A stretch of 42,162 nucleotides of DNA from Caldifarciminota bacterium (lineage in GTDB: Bacteria; Hydrothermota; Tepidihabitantia; SM23-42). The notes below the pieces were generated by a model that was given only the letters and a program-made list of their open reading frames with translations, ran no database searches and was not told the DNA's origin. This document shows positions 16,660 through 23,774 of this stretch, piece after piece (the stretch's first letter is position 1; every line of letters starts with the position of its first letter). The stretch covers positions 1 through 42,162 of the forward strand of contig JACUUY010000006.1 of the NCBI GenBank assembly GCA_014859085.1, written 5' to 3'. Position numbers and translations under genes: made by a program.

Positions 16660-18060
16660 TTATTGTCTGAGCCAGTCCGGGTATTCTTTGTTCAGATATG
16701 CGAGGGCCTTCTGCGCCTTGTTCGCGTCGTTCATCTTGTCCTTGAACAGGGAGTAGATGCGGTGGATCGCCTTTGGCCTTGCCGGGCTCGTGCGGTGGAT
16801 CTGGATATACACACCGAACAATCTTGCCGCCTCTTCATAGCGGCCCGTCGCTTCAGAGTAATTTGCAAGGTTGTACAGATTTTTTTCCGAAAGGTCCTTC
16901 AAATGATCCTTTTCTTCTATTTCATCGTGCAGCGATGAAATGATATCCTGGTTTTCGGTCCGGAGGCCGATCCCGACCGCGCGGTCATACATTAGAGCGG
17001 CATCTTCGCACCGGCCTGCCGCGTCATAAAGACGCGCCAGGACAAGCGGTGCCTCGTGATTGTACCGCTCCTCTGCGGTGATCTGGGCCAGCAGGGGCAG
17101 CGCCGCTTCGGTATTGCCGTCATCCAGCAACTTGTATGCCTCCTTCATCCTCGGCGACACTTTCAGCTTCTCGAGACTTTCTTCGACCATCGGTTCGATA
17201 TACTGCTCTTCGATCCCCAGGAATTTGAATGAAGCGCCGGTTGCTGCGCCGAAGACAAAACCGCCGATGTGCGCCCAGTAAGCGGTCCCTGACTCGGCGC
17301 CCCAGACCGCACCGAGCACCTGCTGCGCCATCCATATCGGCAGAGCAACACCGGCGTAGACCGAGAAAGTGCCGAAGTAGGGCCGGATGAACAAGAAAAC
17401 GAAATAGGCGAACCGGATCTTGGTCTTGTAGTGGCGTATCATGAACGCGCCCATGATGCCGGCGATCGCGCCGGATGCGCCGATCAGCGGCACCTGGCTG
17501 CCGGGAAATGCCAGCGCATGAAAGATCCCGGCGACGAGTCCGGACGCCAGGTAGAGGCCGAGGAACACTTTCCAGGTCCAGTCATCCTCGATATTGCACC
17601 CGACCAGCCAGAGAAAGAGCATATTGAAGAGCAGATGGAAGAAGTTCGCATGCACGAACATCGAAGAGAACAGCTGCAAAAGGTTGAAGCGGGCAGGCGT
17701 CACCCCGAATCGGCTGAAGACGAGCTGGCTGTTCTTCTGTAGGTATATCTCGTAGAGGTTGTTCCAGCGCTGGTAGTCCTCGGTCCCGAGCGGTATGATG
17801 TCGCCGTCACGGATGCGCTCCCGGACCCGGTCATAATCGGCCTCGTCGAGCAACGCAGGGTCGGTTGCGACGATCTGGTATGTATAGTACGTTTCGATCT
17901 CGAGCATCCGCGCGTGGAGTTGCTCGAGCTCCTTTACCTGGCCGGACAGAACCATGCTCGTGATGATCCAGATGATCGTGTTGATCGCGATCAGACCGAT
18001 CGTCACATAAGGCAGCCGCCTGACCCCCTCTTCACTGCCGACCGGGATGATGAAAAACAT
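16660..18060 (-). CDS. Rhomboid-family intramembrane serine protease with C-terminal helical repeat region
   Basis: The protein has 466 residues from ATG 18060; an in-frame TTG further up would place the -10 box inside the gene. The rhomboid fold spans about 17-275, with HLLFNML (His142, Asn146), catalytic Ser196 in GASGAIAG and His264 in WAHIGGF. Between helix 1 and the core lies an unusually long loop (about 40-125) rich in acidic residues. Residues 290-466 form TPR-like helices (ALPLLAQITAEERYNHEAPLVLARLYDAAG and neighbours). Rhomboids cut transmembrane substrates within the bilayer; the repeat tail suggests a tethered partner. It has its own leaderless-type promoter. Confidence 0.9.
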   Translation of the reverse strand: MFFIIPVGSEEGVRRLPYVTIGLIAINTIIWIITSMVLSGQVKELEQLHARMLEIETYYTYQIVATDPALLDEADYDRVRERIRDGDIIPLGTEDYQRWNNLYEIYLQKNSQLVFSRFGVTPARFNLLQLFSSMFVHANFFHLLFNMLFLWLVGCNIEDDWTWKVFLGLYLASGLVAGIFHALAFPGSQVPLIGASGAIAGIMGAFMIRHYKTKIRFAYFVFLFIRPYFGTFSVYAGVALPIWMAQQVLGAVWGAESGTAYWAHIGGFVFGAATGASFKFLGIEEQYIEPMVEESLEKLKVSPRMKEAYKLLDDGNTEAALPLLAQITAEERYNHEAPLVLARLYDAAGRCEDAALMYDRAVGIGLRTENQDIISSLHDEIEEKDHLKDLSEKNLYNLANYSEATGRYEEAARLFGVYIQIHRTSPARPKAIHRIYSLFKDKMNDANKAQKALAYLNKEYPDWLRQ

Positions 18061-18067
18061 GGGCACA

Positions 18068-18095
18068 AATATAACACAATCAGCAAACTTGTCAA
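18068..18095 (-). promoter_or_regulatory. Rhomboid gene promoter
   Basis: Minus strand TTGACA, 16-bp spacer, TATATT; exactly 7 nt then separate the -10 box from ATG 18060. It is back to back with the tRNA promoter on the plus strand. Confidence 0.8.
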
Positions 18096-18103
18096 TCAAT
18101 TAC

Positions 18104-18131
18104 TTGACTTACCCGCATCTTTCTGTATAAT
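18104..18131 (+). promoter_or_regulatory. tRNA-Asp region promoter
   Basis: TTGACT, 16-bp spacer, TATAAT, then 7 nt before the first tRNA-Asp-like 5' end at 18139. The intact tRNA-Asp at 18283 has no equally good promoter of its own, so it is probably transcribed through the broken copy. Confidence 0.75.
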
Positions 18132-18138
18132 GTGGCAC

Positions 18139-18243
18139 GGGGTCGTAGTTCAGCCTGTCCCATAACTTCCGAAAGCTTGTCTTTCGTGAAGTTGATGAGG
18201 ATCCCGTTTTGTGAAGGCAAAACGGGAGTTAGAACGCCTGCCT
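18139..18243 (+). pseudogene. Broken tRNA-Asp 5' half with an inserted palindromic element
   Basis: Bases 18139-18157 equal the first 19 nt of the intact tRNA-Asp, and 18228-18243 equal its next 16 nt up to the anticodon stem. Between them, exactly in the D-loop, sit 70 foreign bases. After 18243 the match stops before the anticodon, so the copy cannot form a tRNA. Confidence 0.8.
18158..18227 (+). repeat. Palindromic element 1 (70 bp), inside a tRNA-Asp fragment
   Basis: It begins TCCCAT and ends AACGGGA. A first hairpin (18164-18193) pairs AACTTC-CGAAAG with CTTTCG-GAAGTT around a single bulged T; a linker with GAGGATCC follows; the second hairpin (18202-18227) is a perfect 10-bp TCCCGTTTTG/CAAAACGGGA. 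The order hairpin, GAGGATCC, hairpin is shared with element 2 although the stem sequences differ. Confidence 0.65.
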
Positions 18244-18282
18244 CTCGTATTACATCGGGACGGCGTAGAAGCAATAGCAAAC

Positions 18283-18357
18283 GGGGTCGTAGTTCAGCCT
18301 GGTTAGAACGCCTGCCTGTCACGCAGGAGGTCGCGAGTTCAACTCTCGTCGGCCCCG
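18283..18357 (+). tRNA. tRNA-Asp (anticodon GTC)
   Basis: A full 75-nt cloverleaf: acceptor GGGGTCG (18283-18289) pairs with CGGCCCC (18350-18356) with one G-T pair, discriminator G18357, anticodon stem CCTGC/GCAGG around CTGTCAC with GTC at 18318-18320, and T-loop TTCAACT. No CCA is encoded; a short T-run (CTTTTT) follows directly and may stop transcription. Confidence 0.97.
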
Positions 18358-18370
18358 CTTTTTGGCGATA

Positions 18371-18457
18371 GTCGCGAGTTTCCCGTCCCGCAACGCGGGA
18401 CGAGGATCCTCGTTCGAGTCGATAAGACTCGAACGGGACAACTCTCGTCGGCCCCGC
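18371..18457 (+). pseudogene. Broken tRNA-Asp 3' half with an inserted palindromic element
   Basis: Bases 18371-18380 and 18439-18457 together reproduce the variable/T-arm and 3' acceptor of the intact tRNA-Asp. They are split in the T-loop by exactly 58 foreign bases (element 2). The 5' half is absent, so no tRNA can form. Confidence 0.78.
18381..18438 (+). repeat. Palindromic element 2 (58 bp), inside a tRNA-Asp fragment
   Basis: It begins TCCCGT and ends ACGGGA. The first hairpin (18384-18402) is an 8-bp CGTCCCGC/GCGGGACG with a 3-nt loop, the linker carries GAGGATCC, and the second hairpin (18411-18435) is a perfect 10-bp CGTTCGAGTC/GACTCGAACG with a 5-nt loop. Confidence 0.65.
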
Positions 18458-18480
18458 TCTCCTTCGGAGATAGATGCCGC

Positions 18481-18570
18481 TGATGAAAGACCACGATTAC
18501 AATGATGGAAACGACAGATTACTGCGATACACACATAAGATTACAGCGATAACAACGAACAGGGTCTATT
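18481..18570. repeat. Degenerate GATTAC-type short repeats
   Basis: Three approximate copies of a roughly 22-bp unit centred on CGATTACAATGA, AGATTACTGCGA and AGATTACAGCGA lie between the tRNA region and the phosphoesterase gene. They are too imperfect and too close for a CRISPR array. Confidence 0.4.
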
Positions 18571-19101
18571 TCATGTCTTGTGGTATTTTGATTCGGTGAG
18601 GATCGAATGATCCCGTAGCCGGTATATACGCGCCAACATTTTGTCGATCGTCAGCTCGATGCAGCCGAAGCACGGCGGAAAACCCCTCTTGTCCTCATTC
18701 TTCAGGTGGCCGGGATTGAAAAACACGATGCCGCGCTCCTGCTTTATCTCCGGCACATGGGTGTGACCGTATAATACAACATGTATCTGCCGCGCCTCGA
18801 TCAAGGCTTCGGGTTTCGCATCGCCGGGCAGGTCATTGGCGTGCGCGCTTAACGTGTGGGTCAGCAGGAACCGCCAACCCGCGAAATTCTCGATCAGCCG
18901 GTTGCGTATCTTCTTGTCCTGATAGGCATCGCAGAACACACCCGGCACGCGTATGGCATCGTGTTCACCGATCTCATCCATGTCTCCGTAATCATCACCC
19001 AGATGGATCAGTTTATCGACACCGGCCTCTTTCAGATAAAGGACCGCGCTGGACAGGTTGGCGATGTGCTTGTGCGTATCACTGATAACACCTATTTTCA
19101 T
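18571..19101 (-). CDS. YfcE/MJ0936-type metallophosphoesterase
   Basis: The protein has 176 residues, standard for the small single-domain family. Metal ligands are visible in order: ISDTH (Asp8, His10), LGDDYGD, the RVPGVFCDAY block where GNCD is usual, LLTHTLSAH and GHTHVPE. Relatives hydrolyse phosphodiesters such as bis-pNPP in vitro; physiological substrates are uncertain. GAGGTG lies 5 nt before the ATG. It is the last gene of the group starting with the dehydrogenase paralogue at 21379. The altered GNCD motif slightly weakens a claim of normal activity. Confidence 0.88.
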   Translation of the reverse strand: MKIGVISDTHKHIANLSSAVLYLKEAGVDKLIHLGDDYGDMDEIGEHDAIRVPGVFCDAYQDKKIRNRLIENFAGWRFLLTHTLSAHANDLPGDAKPEALIEARQIHVVLYGHTHVPEIKQERGIVFFNPGHLKNEDKRGFPPCFGCIELTIDKMLARIYRLRDHSILTESKYHKT

Positions 19102-19153
19102 CTTACACCTCTGCTCCCCTGAAAATCACGACATCCCTGTATGATCATACACT

Positions 19154-20332
19154 TCATGCGAGGAATACCGAAATTAATAATACGGTGAGAAGAACGATCA
19201 GTGTCGGAACAATGAGCAATCTGAGGAAATTCTTCATGGGTACATTGAAGTACTCCAAAGAAACACCGACGCACGGGTGCACGGGCGATATCACGTAGCC
19301 GAAGAACACGCTCGTGTAGATCAAGGCAAAGACCAACGGCGTGATCGCGCCGAACGTCAGGTAGACCGGCAATACGATCGATGCCGGCAGCAGGACCCGG
19401 CCCGTGGCAACACCCAGGGCAAAGCCAGCCACCACGCACAGCGTCACCGGCGGCAGCGGGATGGAGCCGATCCGCGCCGCGGCATCGGATGCCTTGAAGA
19501 TATTCAAGAATATGAACATCCCCAATATAATCAGGGAAAAATTCCACGGCCGCATCTTGCGGGCAACGTCTGCAATATCCAGTCTGACCTTGCTCAGTAA
19601 ACAGGATAGTGAGAATGCGCAGGAGACCGCGATCACGGTCGCCAGTTCTTGCACGGGCAGTGTAAAGAGTCTCTTCAGCGAGAAATCGAGAACCGGCGCG
19701 ACCAATACAACGCTGAGCGGCAGGAGAAGCCCCCGCAACGAAAATCCATCCGCATATTTTAGCTCACCCTTGATCTTTCTTATGAAGAAAATGTACCCCA
19801 GCAGAATCGCAAAGAAGAAAGTAGGCATCAGATAGACCATTGCACTGTATACGCTGAGGCTGGCGATCTTCGCCGAGGCGATGAGTTCGGAACTCAGAGG
19901 ATATATTAGAATGAAAAGATGTCTGAACCAGTCATTGATGGCGACCTTGAGATCATCCGCAACTCCGGCACCGCCCTTTTCCAGGATCGGCGCCGAGAGC
20001 AAGGCGCCGCCCGGCATCGGCAGCAAACCCATGATCGCGGGCGACAGGGCAAGCAAGCCCCTCTTTCCGATACGCAGGTTGTTCACGAGATCATCTATCT
20101 GACCGCTTCTCTTCATGACGCCGCCGATCATCGGTATCACACCCATGGCAATCGCCAATAACAGCACCGAAGCGTCCGTCAGGGTATGGACGATCTTCTG
20201 GAGAACCTCAAGCGGTGTCAGTGTAAAAAAACCCAGGATCAGTGCGCCGCTCAGGAGGGCCAGCGGCAGATTCCGGCGCGCGATAATAAGGATAGCTGCC
20301 AGAGAAATGATCAGGCCGACCCAGGTTAGCAT
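19154..20332 (-). CDS. DUF401-family membrane transporter-like protein
   Basis: The protein has 392 residues with about ten transmembrane helices and no signal peptide. Diagnostic stretches are GVIPMIGGVMKRSGQIDDLV, LSPAIMGLLPMPGGALLSAP and the C-terminal GYVISPVHPCVGVSLEYF. DUF401 belongs to the broad ion transporter superfamily that includes citrate and gluconate permeases; the PMPGGALLSAP and SPVHPC motifs mimic the paired re-entrant loops of such carriers. The substrate cannot be read from sequence. It follows the dehydrogenase paralogue by 51 bp and precedes the phosphoesterase by 52 bp, so co-transcription is likely. Confidence 0.85.
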   Translation of the reverse strand: MLTWVGLIISLAAILIIARRNLPLALLSGALILGFFTLTPLEVLQKIVHTLTDASVLLLAIAMGVIPMIGGVMKRSGQIDDLVNNLRIGKRGLLALSPAIMGLLPMPGGALLSAPILEKGGAGVADDLKVAINDWFRHLFILIYPLSSELIASAKIASLSVYSAMVYLMPTFFFAILLGYIFFIRKIKGELKYADGFSLRGLLLPLSVVLVAPVLDFSLKRLFTLPVQELATVIAVSCAFSLSCLLSKVRLDIADVARKMRPWNFSLIILGMFIFLNIFKASDAAARIGSIPLPPVTLCVVAGFALGVATGRVLLPASIVLPVYLTFGAITPLVFALIYTSVFFGYVISPVHPCVGVSLEYFNVPMKNFLRLLIVPTLIVLLTVLLISVFLA

Positions 20333-20383
20333 GTGGTCAATGGGTATTCGGCTTTCTTGAGTACCGCGGCGATCGCATGCACG

Positions 20384-21379
20384 CTATGCAGGCAAGAGCT
20401 CGGCGATCTGCACCGCGTTGAGCGCCGACCCCTTGCGCAGGTTGTCGCAAGCGATCCACATTGACAGGCCGTTGTCAAAGACCTTGTCCGCGCGCAGCCG
20501 TCCAACGAATACTTCGTCCTTGCCCACGACACTCTCCGGCATCGGGTATTCGTCGTCGTGCTTCACTATTGTGACGCCCGGCGCCTTTTTCAGTATGTCC
20601 CTGACCTCGACCAGAGGAGTCTTCCGCTCAAAACCCGCGCTGACGGCCAAACAATGGCCGCGCCGCACCGGTGCCCACACCATGGTTGCTGATATCTTGA
20701 TGTCAGCGGTCCCGAGCATCATCGATACTTCTTTTGCCAGGACTGCCTCTTCTTCGGTATCACCCTGACGCGCAAAATCTCCGACCTGCGGTATCAGATT
20801 GCCGCCGATCGTGTGCGGAAAAACGCTGCCTTCGCATTTCTCGATGTTCAGCCCCGTGGCCAGATACTCGTACTCATATGACAATTCATCGACCGCGTCC
20901 CAGTCAAGATCGGAGACCGCGGCCAGACCAACCACGTGCAAATGCTTCAGCTGAAAATTCACATGGAGCGGATGCAGCACCATCAGCAACTGTATCGTCA
21001 TTGACCAGGGGTTCGTGACCAGGTTATGCTGTTGCATCAGTACCTCCCCGTTTATCTCGGGGATGACGCAGGGCACGCCCGGCGTAGAACTGAAGGCCCT
21101 GGCGCAATCTATGAACAGCGCCTTCTTCTTGAATTTCGATGCGGCCGACCTGGCCTGCACCCGGTCCAGGCAGCAGAACACGATGTCGACGTTGTCCGCG
21201 AACGCATCGTAGTTATTTTGCAGCCTGACCTCTTTATCCTTGAAGAAAGTCTCTTCGCCGCCGGTATCGCCGGGAGCCGTGAAATACACCTCACCCGCCG
21301 GAAAATCACGCTGTTCGAGTATCTTTATCAACTCGCTGCCGATCATGTTGCGAACGCCCAGCACCGCGATATTCTTCAT
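20384..21379 (-). CDS. Aspartate-semialdehyde dehydrogenase paralogue lacking the catalytic cysteine
   Basis: The protein has 331 residues and aligns by eye to bacterial Asd along its length: FPAGEVYFTAP, FIDCARAFSSTPGVPCVIPEIN, TIQLLMVLHPLH, FPHTIGGNLIPQVG and VRRGHCLAVS with the active-site His242. Three functional sites are altered: the glycine-rich GATGAVG loop reads GVRNMIG (8-14), the catalytic NPNCSTIQ reads NPWSMTIQ so Cys is replaced by Ser126, and AVSGAG reads AVSDLD. It is therefore probably not a normal dehydrogenase; the E. coli Usg protein is a known Cys-less member of the same superfamily. It heads its operon behind a leaderless-type promoter. Confidence 0.82.
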   Translation of the reverse strand: MKNIAVLGVRNMIGSELIKILEQRDFPAGEVYFTAPGDTGGEETFFKDKEVRLQNNYDAFADNVDIVFCCLDRVQARSAASKFKKKALFIDCARAFSSTPGVPCVIPEINGEVLMQQHNLVTNPWSMTIQLLMVLHPLHVNFQLKHLHVVGLAAVSDLDWDAVDELSYEYEYLATGLNIEKCEGSVFPHTIGGNLIPQVGDFARQGDTEEEAVLAKEVSMMLGTADIKISATMVWAPVRRGHCLAVSAGFERKTPLVEVRDILKKAPGVTIVKHDDEYPMPESVVGKDEVFVGRLRADKVFDNGLSMWIACDNLRKGSALNAVQIAELLPA

Positions 21380-21385
21380 CGGGCT

Positions 21386-21413
21386 ATTATAGAATAATAA
21401 TGTAGCAAGTCAA
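21386..21413 (-). promoter_or_regulatory. Promoter of the Asd-like gene
   Basis: Minus strand TTGACT, 16-bp spacer, TATAAT; the ATG follows after 6 nt (AGCCCG) with no ribosome-binding site. Confidence 0.8.
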
Positions 21414-21428
21414 TATCGGCAAGACACC

Positions 21429-21460
21429 GGGGACAGGCATACACTTTTACACTTTTGCAC
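21429..21460. repeat. GGGGACAGGCATACACTT-type repeat arm
   Basis: GGGGACAGGCATACACTT followed by TTACACTTTTGC matches the left arm of the inverted-repeat element at 30809. A short inverse match (TCTGTCCCC) occurs 139 bp away at 21560-21567, inside the end of the CapA-like gene, but the rest of that right arm is not conserved. Confidence 0.45.
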
Positions 21461-21536
21461 TGATTTTCACATGCAAAATCGTGGCTTTCTACTGGCGGAT
21501 TTTTTGAAATAATCTCGGAAATTTATAAGTTGGAAT

Positions 21537-22670
21537 TTACTCTGCTTTTTCTTCAGGGTCTGTCCCCGAGAGCAGTATTATGCCTTCCTCCGTGATCTGC
21601 GGCGCGGAGAGAGGAAAGTCCTCGGCGGACAATCTTGCGATCAGCCTTGCGGCCCGGTGGAGCGAGTCCACGATGAGCGGTTGGTTTGCCGTCTGGAGCG
21701 CGGAGATGATCTCACCGTGCATGAATACGCCGGTCGTGTCGAGCACGGCCTTGAGTATAGGAGCATAGCCCAGTTCACCGCTGATATTGAAGCCGTACGT
21801 GCAGAAATTGCCGAGGCTGTACGCGATCAACCGGTCCTTGTACATTTCCATGGCCCGCGGCACGTGCGGTCCATGACCCCACACAAGATCGGCGCCGCTG
21901 TCGACCACGGCCCGGGCAAATGCCACGACATTGCCGCGCGGCGTGCCCAGGAAGTACTCGAAAGTATCGCGCGTGTGCAGACAGCCCAAACCTTCGGCGC
22001 CGCCGTGAAACGAAACAATAACGATGTCATTATCCCGGGCGAGGCCCGCGACTTTCTGCTGCGCCTTTTTGATATCGAAGATCAGGTCTGCGCCGGGCGA
22101 GGTCGCAAAACACGCGATCGAAACCCTCAGCGTGTCTGCACTAACCACATTCCCAGCACTATCCGCGCGCCCGGTACTATCTGTACTACCGGCAACATCC
22201 GCACTATCCATGCGGACTATCCTGAACGTGCCGGTCCTTCCCTCCGGTCCGCCGTATTCGATGCCAAGGGCTTCTAGACTTTCTTTCGTGGACTGGATGC
22301 CTGCTAGACCGAAGTCATTCATGTGATTATTCGCCAGGTTCAGGAAATCAAAACCGGCGTCGGCCAGGTACCGCGCATACGAGGTCGGGGTCCTGAACGC
22401 ATAGACTTTTCCTTTCGATGGATTCTTCGCGCACACGCCGCCATCGAGTAACACGCCCTCGAGATTGCCCAGGGTCAGATCGGCCGATCTGAGAATATCA
22501 GCGACATTGGTGAAGAGACCGCTTCCCTGATCCGGCGGCAGCCGGCTTGCAGGAAAGTCCGAGCCCATCATGATGTCGCCCACGGCAATGACCGTGACCG
22601 AGCCGCCATTGCCGAGCGAACAGAACAGCAACAGGATAACTGCGGTATGGAGTGCGGTGCGGTCAGTCAA
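21537..22670 (-). CDS. CapA-family metallophosphatase-like protein
   Basis: The protein has 377 residues: a signal peptide (about 1-23), then the CapA fold with VGDIMMGSDFP, LGNLEGVLLD, LNLANNHMNDFG, VSFHGGAEGLG, WGHGPHVPRAMEMY and AYSLGNFCTYG. A low-complexity insert (STDSTGRADSAGNVVSADT, about 160-185) interrupts the domain. The catalytic pattern matches the CapA domain of the truncated gene at the left end, but there is no PKD or sorting domain here. It begins 8 bp inside the M23 gene, so both are co-translated and probably act in the periplasm. The last dozen codons overlap a GGGGACAG repeat motif. Confidence 0.88.
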   Translation of the reverse strand: MTDRTALHTAVILLLFCSLGNGGSVTVIAVGDIMMGSDFPASRLPPDQGSGLFTNVADILRSADLTLGNLEGVLLDGGVCAKNPSKGKVYAFRTPTSYARYLADAGFDFLNLANNHMNDFGLAGIQSTKESLEALGIEYGGPEGRTGTFRIVRMDSADVAGSTDSTGRADSAGNVVSADTLRVSIACFATSPGADLIFDIKKAQQKVAGLARDNDIVIVSFHGGAEGLGCLHTRDTFEYFLGTPRGNVVAFARAVVDSGADLVWGHGPHVPRAMEMYKDRLIAYSLGNFCTYGFNISGELGYAPILKAVLDTTGVFMHGEIISALQTANQPLIVDSLHRAARLIARLSAEDFPLSAPQITEEGIILLSGTDPEEKAE

Positions 22671-23583
22671 ATATTACGTCGGCGGTACTGATGTATTTGT
22701 TTGGATTGATCTTGATGCCCGAAACGCGGACCTCGTAGTGCAGGTGGGGCGAGATCGACCGTCCGGTCGATCCGACCCTGGCAATAACCTGACCGCGCTT
22801 CACAGGTTCGCCCGGCTGGACGAGTATTTGCTGGCAGTGCGCATATGCGGTTTCAAAGGCAAAGCCATGGTCGATGACAACCGTCAAGCCGTAGCCACTC
22901 ACCCAAGACGCTGAATTGACAACACCGTCGGCCGTTGCGTGCACGCTCGCTCCTCTCGGCGCGCCGATATCAACGCCCGTATGCATGCGGACCTTCCGGT
23001 CGATCGGGTCGACCCGGTAACCGAACCCGGAACTGATCCTGCGCCCGGGCAGGGGGTGGATCGACGGGATATGCGCCCACAGATACAGGTTGTCTTCGAG
23101 CTCGGCCCGGATCTCATCCAGACTCGTCTTGCGCAGGTAGTACTTGCCTTTGAGCACATCCATCGATTCATTGATCTCATTGATCATGCGCTCGGTGTTC
23201 CGGTTGACGACCTGCGGTAACGGCTCCACCTGCTTGCCGCCGATACCCATTGACCAGACGTCGGGATGAATGTATGCCATCTGCATGTAGGTCCGCTCGC
23301 GGTTGTCAAGGGCAATGTGGTCGTCGAACACCTCCTGCGCCTTTCTCAATAGAATATTGATCGAATCCAGCTTGGCGACCAGGCTCCTGTTATCACGCTC
23401 CCCTCTCGTCAGGTTCATCCGGACAAAGGTACGGCGGGTGCTGTTCACGAACAGGACGATCGTCGATATCGTGGCCGTGACGAGAAACCCGGCAATGAAA
23501 TAAAGAAGCACCATGGGCAACTGCAGGTTTTTGTAGAACTTATGTTTTCTCGATATGAAGATAGCCTGGATGCGGTCAGCCAT
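22663..23583 (-). CDS. M23-family peptidoglycan endopeptidase, membrane-anchored
   Basis: The protein has 306 residues from ATG 23583; an upstream in-frame ATG at 23610 would put the -10 box in the gene. A basic N-terminus precedes one transmembrane helix (about 25-45), then a coiled-coil region (about 60-165) and a LytM domain with HTGVDIGAPRG (His and Asp zinc ligands), AYAHC and HLHYEVRVSG (second zinc His). FGYRVDPI and GRRISSGFG are classic. It resembles MepM/ShyA-type D,D-endopeptidases that cut peptide cross-links during growth. All metal ligands are present. Confidence 0.92.
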   Translation of the reverse strand: MADRIQAIFISRKHKFYKNLQLPMVLLYFIAGFLVTATISTIVLFVNSTRRTFVRMNLTRGERDNRSLVAKLDSINILLRKAQEVFDDHIALDNRERTYMQMAYIHPDVWSMGIGGKQVEPLPQVVNRNTERMINEINESMDVLKGKYYLRKTSLDEIRAELEDNLYLWAHIPSIHPLPGRRISSGFGYRVDPIDRKVRMHTGVDIGAPRGASVHATADGVVNSASWVSGYGLTVVIDHGFAFETAYAHCQQILVQPGEPVKRGQVIARVGSTGRSISPHLHYEVRVSGIKINPNKYISTADVIFD

Positions 23584-23589
23584 TGTGCG

Positions 23590-23617
23590 ATTATACGCAG
23601 AAATATACATCTGTCAA
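23590..23617 (-). promoter_or_regulatory. M23 gene promoter
   Basis: Minus strand TTGACA, 16-bp spacer, TATAAT, then 6 nt (CGCACA) to the ATG at 23583. There is no ribosome-binding site; a leaderless message is predicted. Confidence 0.82.
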
Positions 23618-23740
23618 GTACTTTATGCTTAAGTCTCGTATGTTGTGTGTAAATATCTTGATATCCTGTGCTTTTATCGACTATTTTGCCGTCCGTTCAC
23701 TCGCGTCCAGTCGGCGGCGCGCGCGCCAGATGGACAGCCG

Positions 23741-23768
23741 TTGACAAATCAAACCCTGACGGTATAAT
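23741..23768 (+). promoter_or_regulatory. uppS promoter
   Basis: TTGACA, 16-bp spacer, TATAAT, then 6 nt (AGCACG) to the ATG at 23775. Layout matches the divergent M23 promoter about 150 bp away. Confidence 0.82.
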
Positions 23769-23774
23769 AGCACG

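Noticed and set aside
18481-18570. Possible CRISPR array in the GATTAC repeats
   Set aside because: Units are imperfect, about 22 bp apart with no constant repeat and spacers; no cas gene is present.
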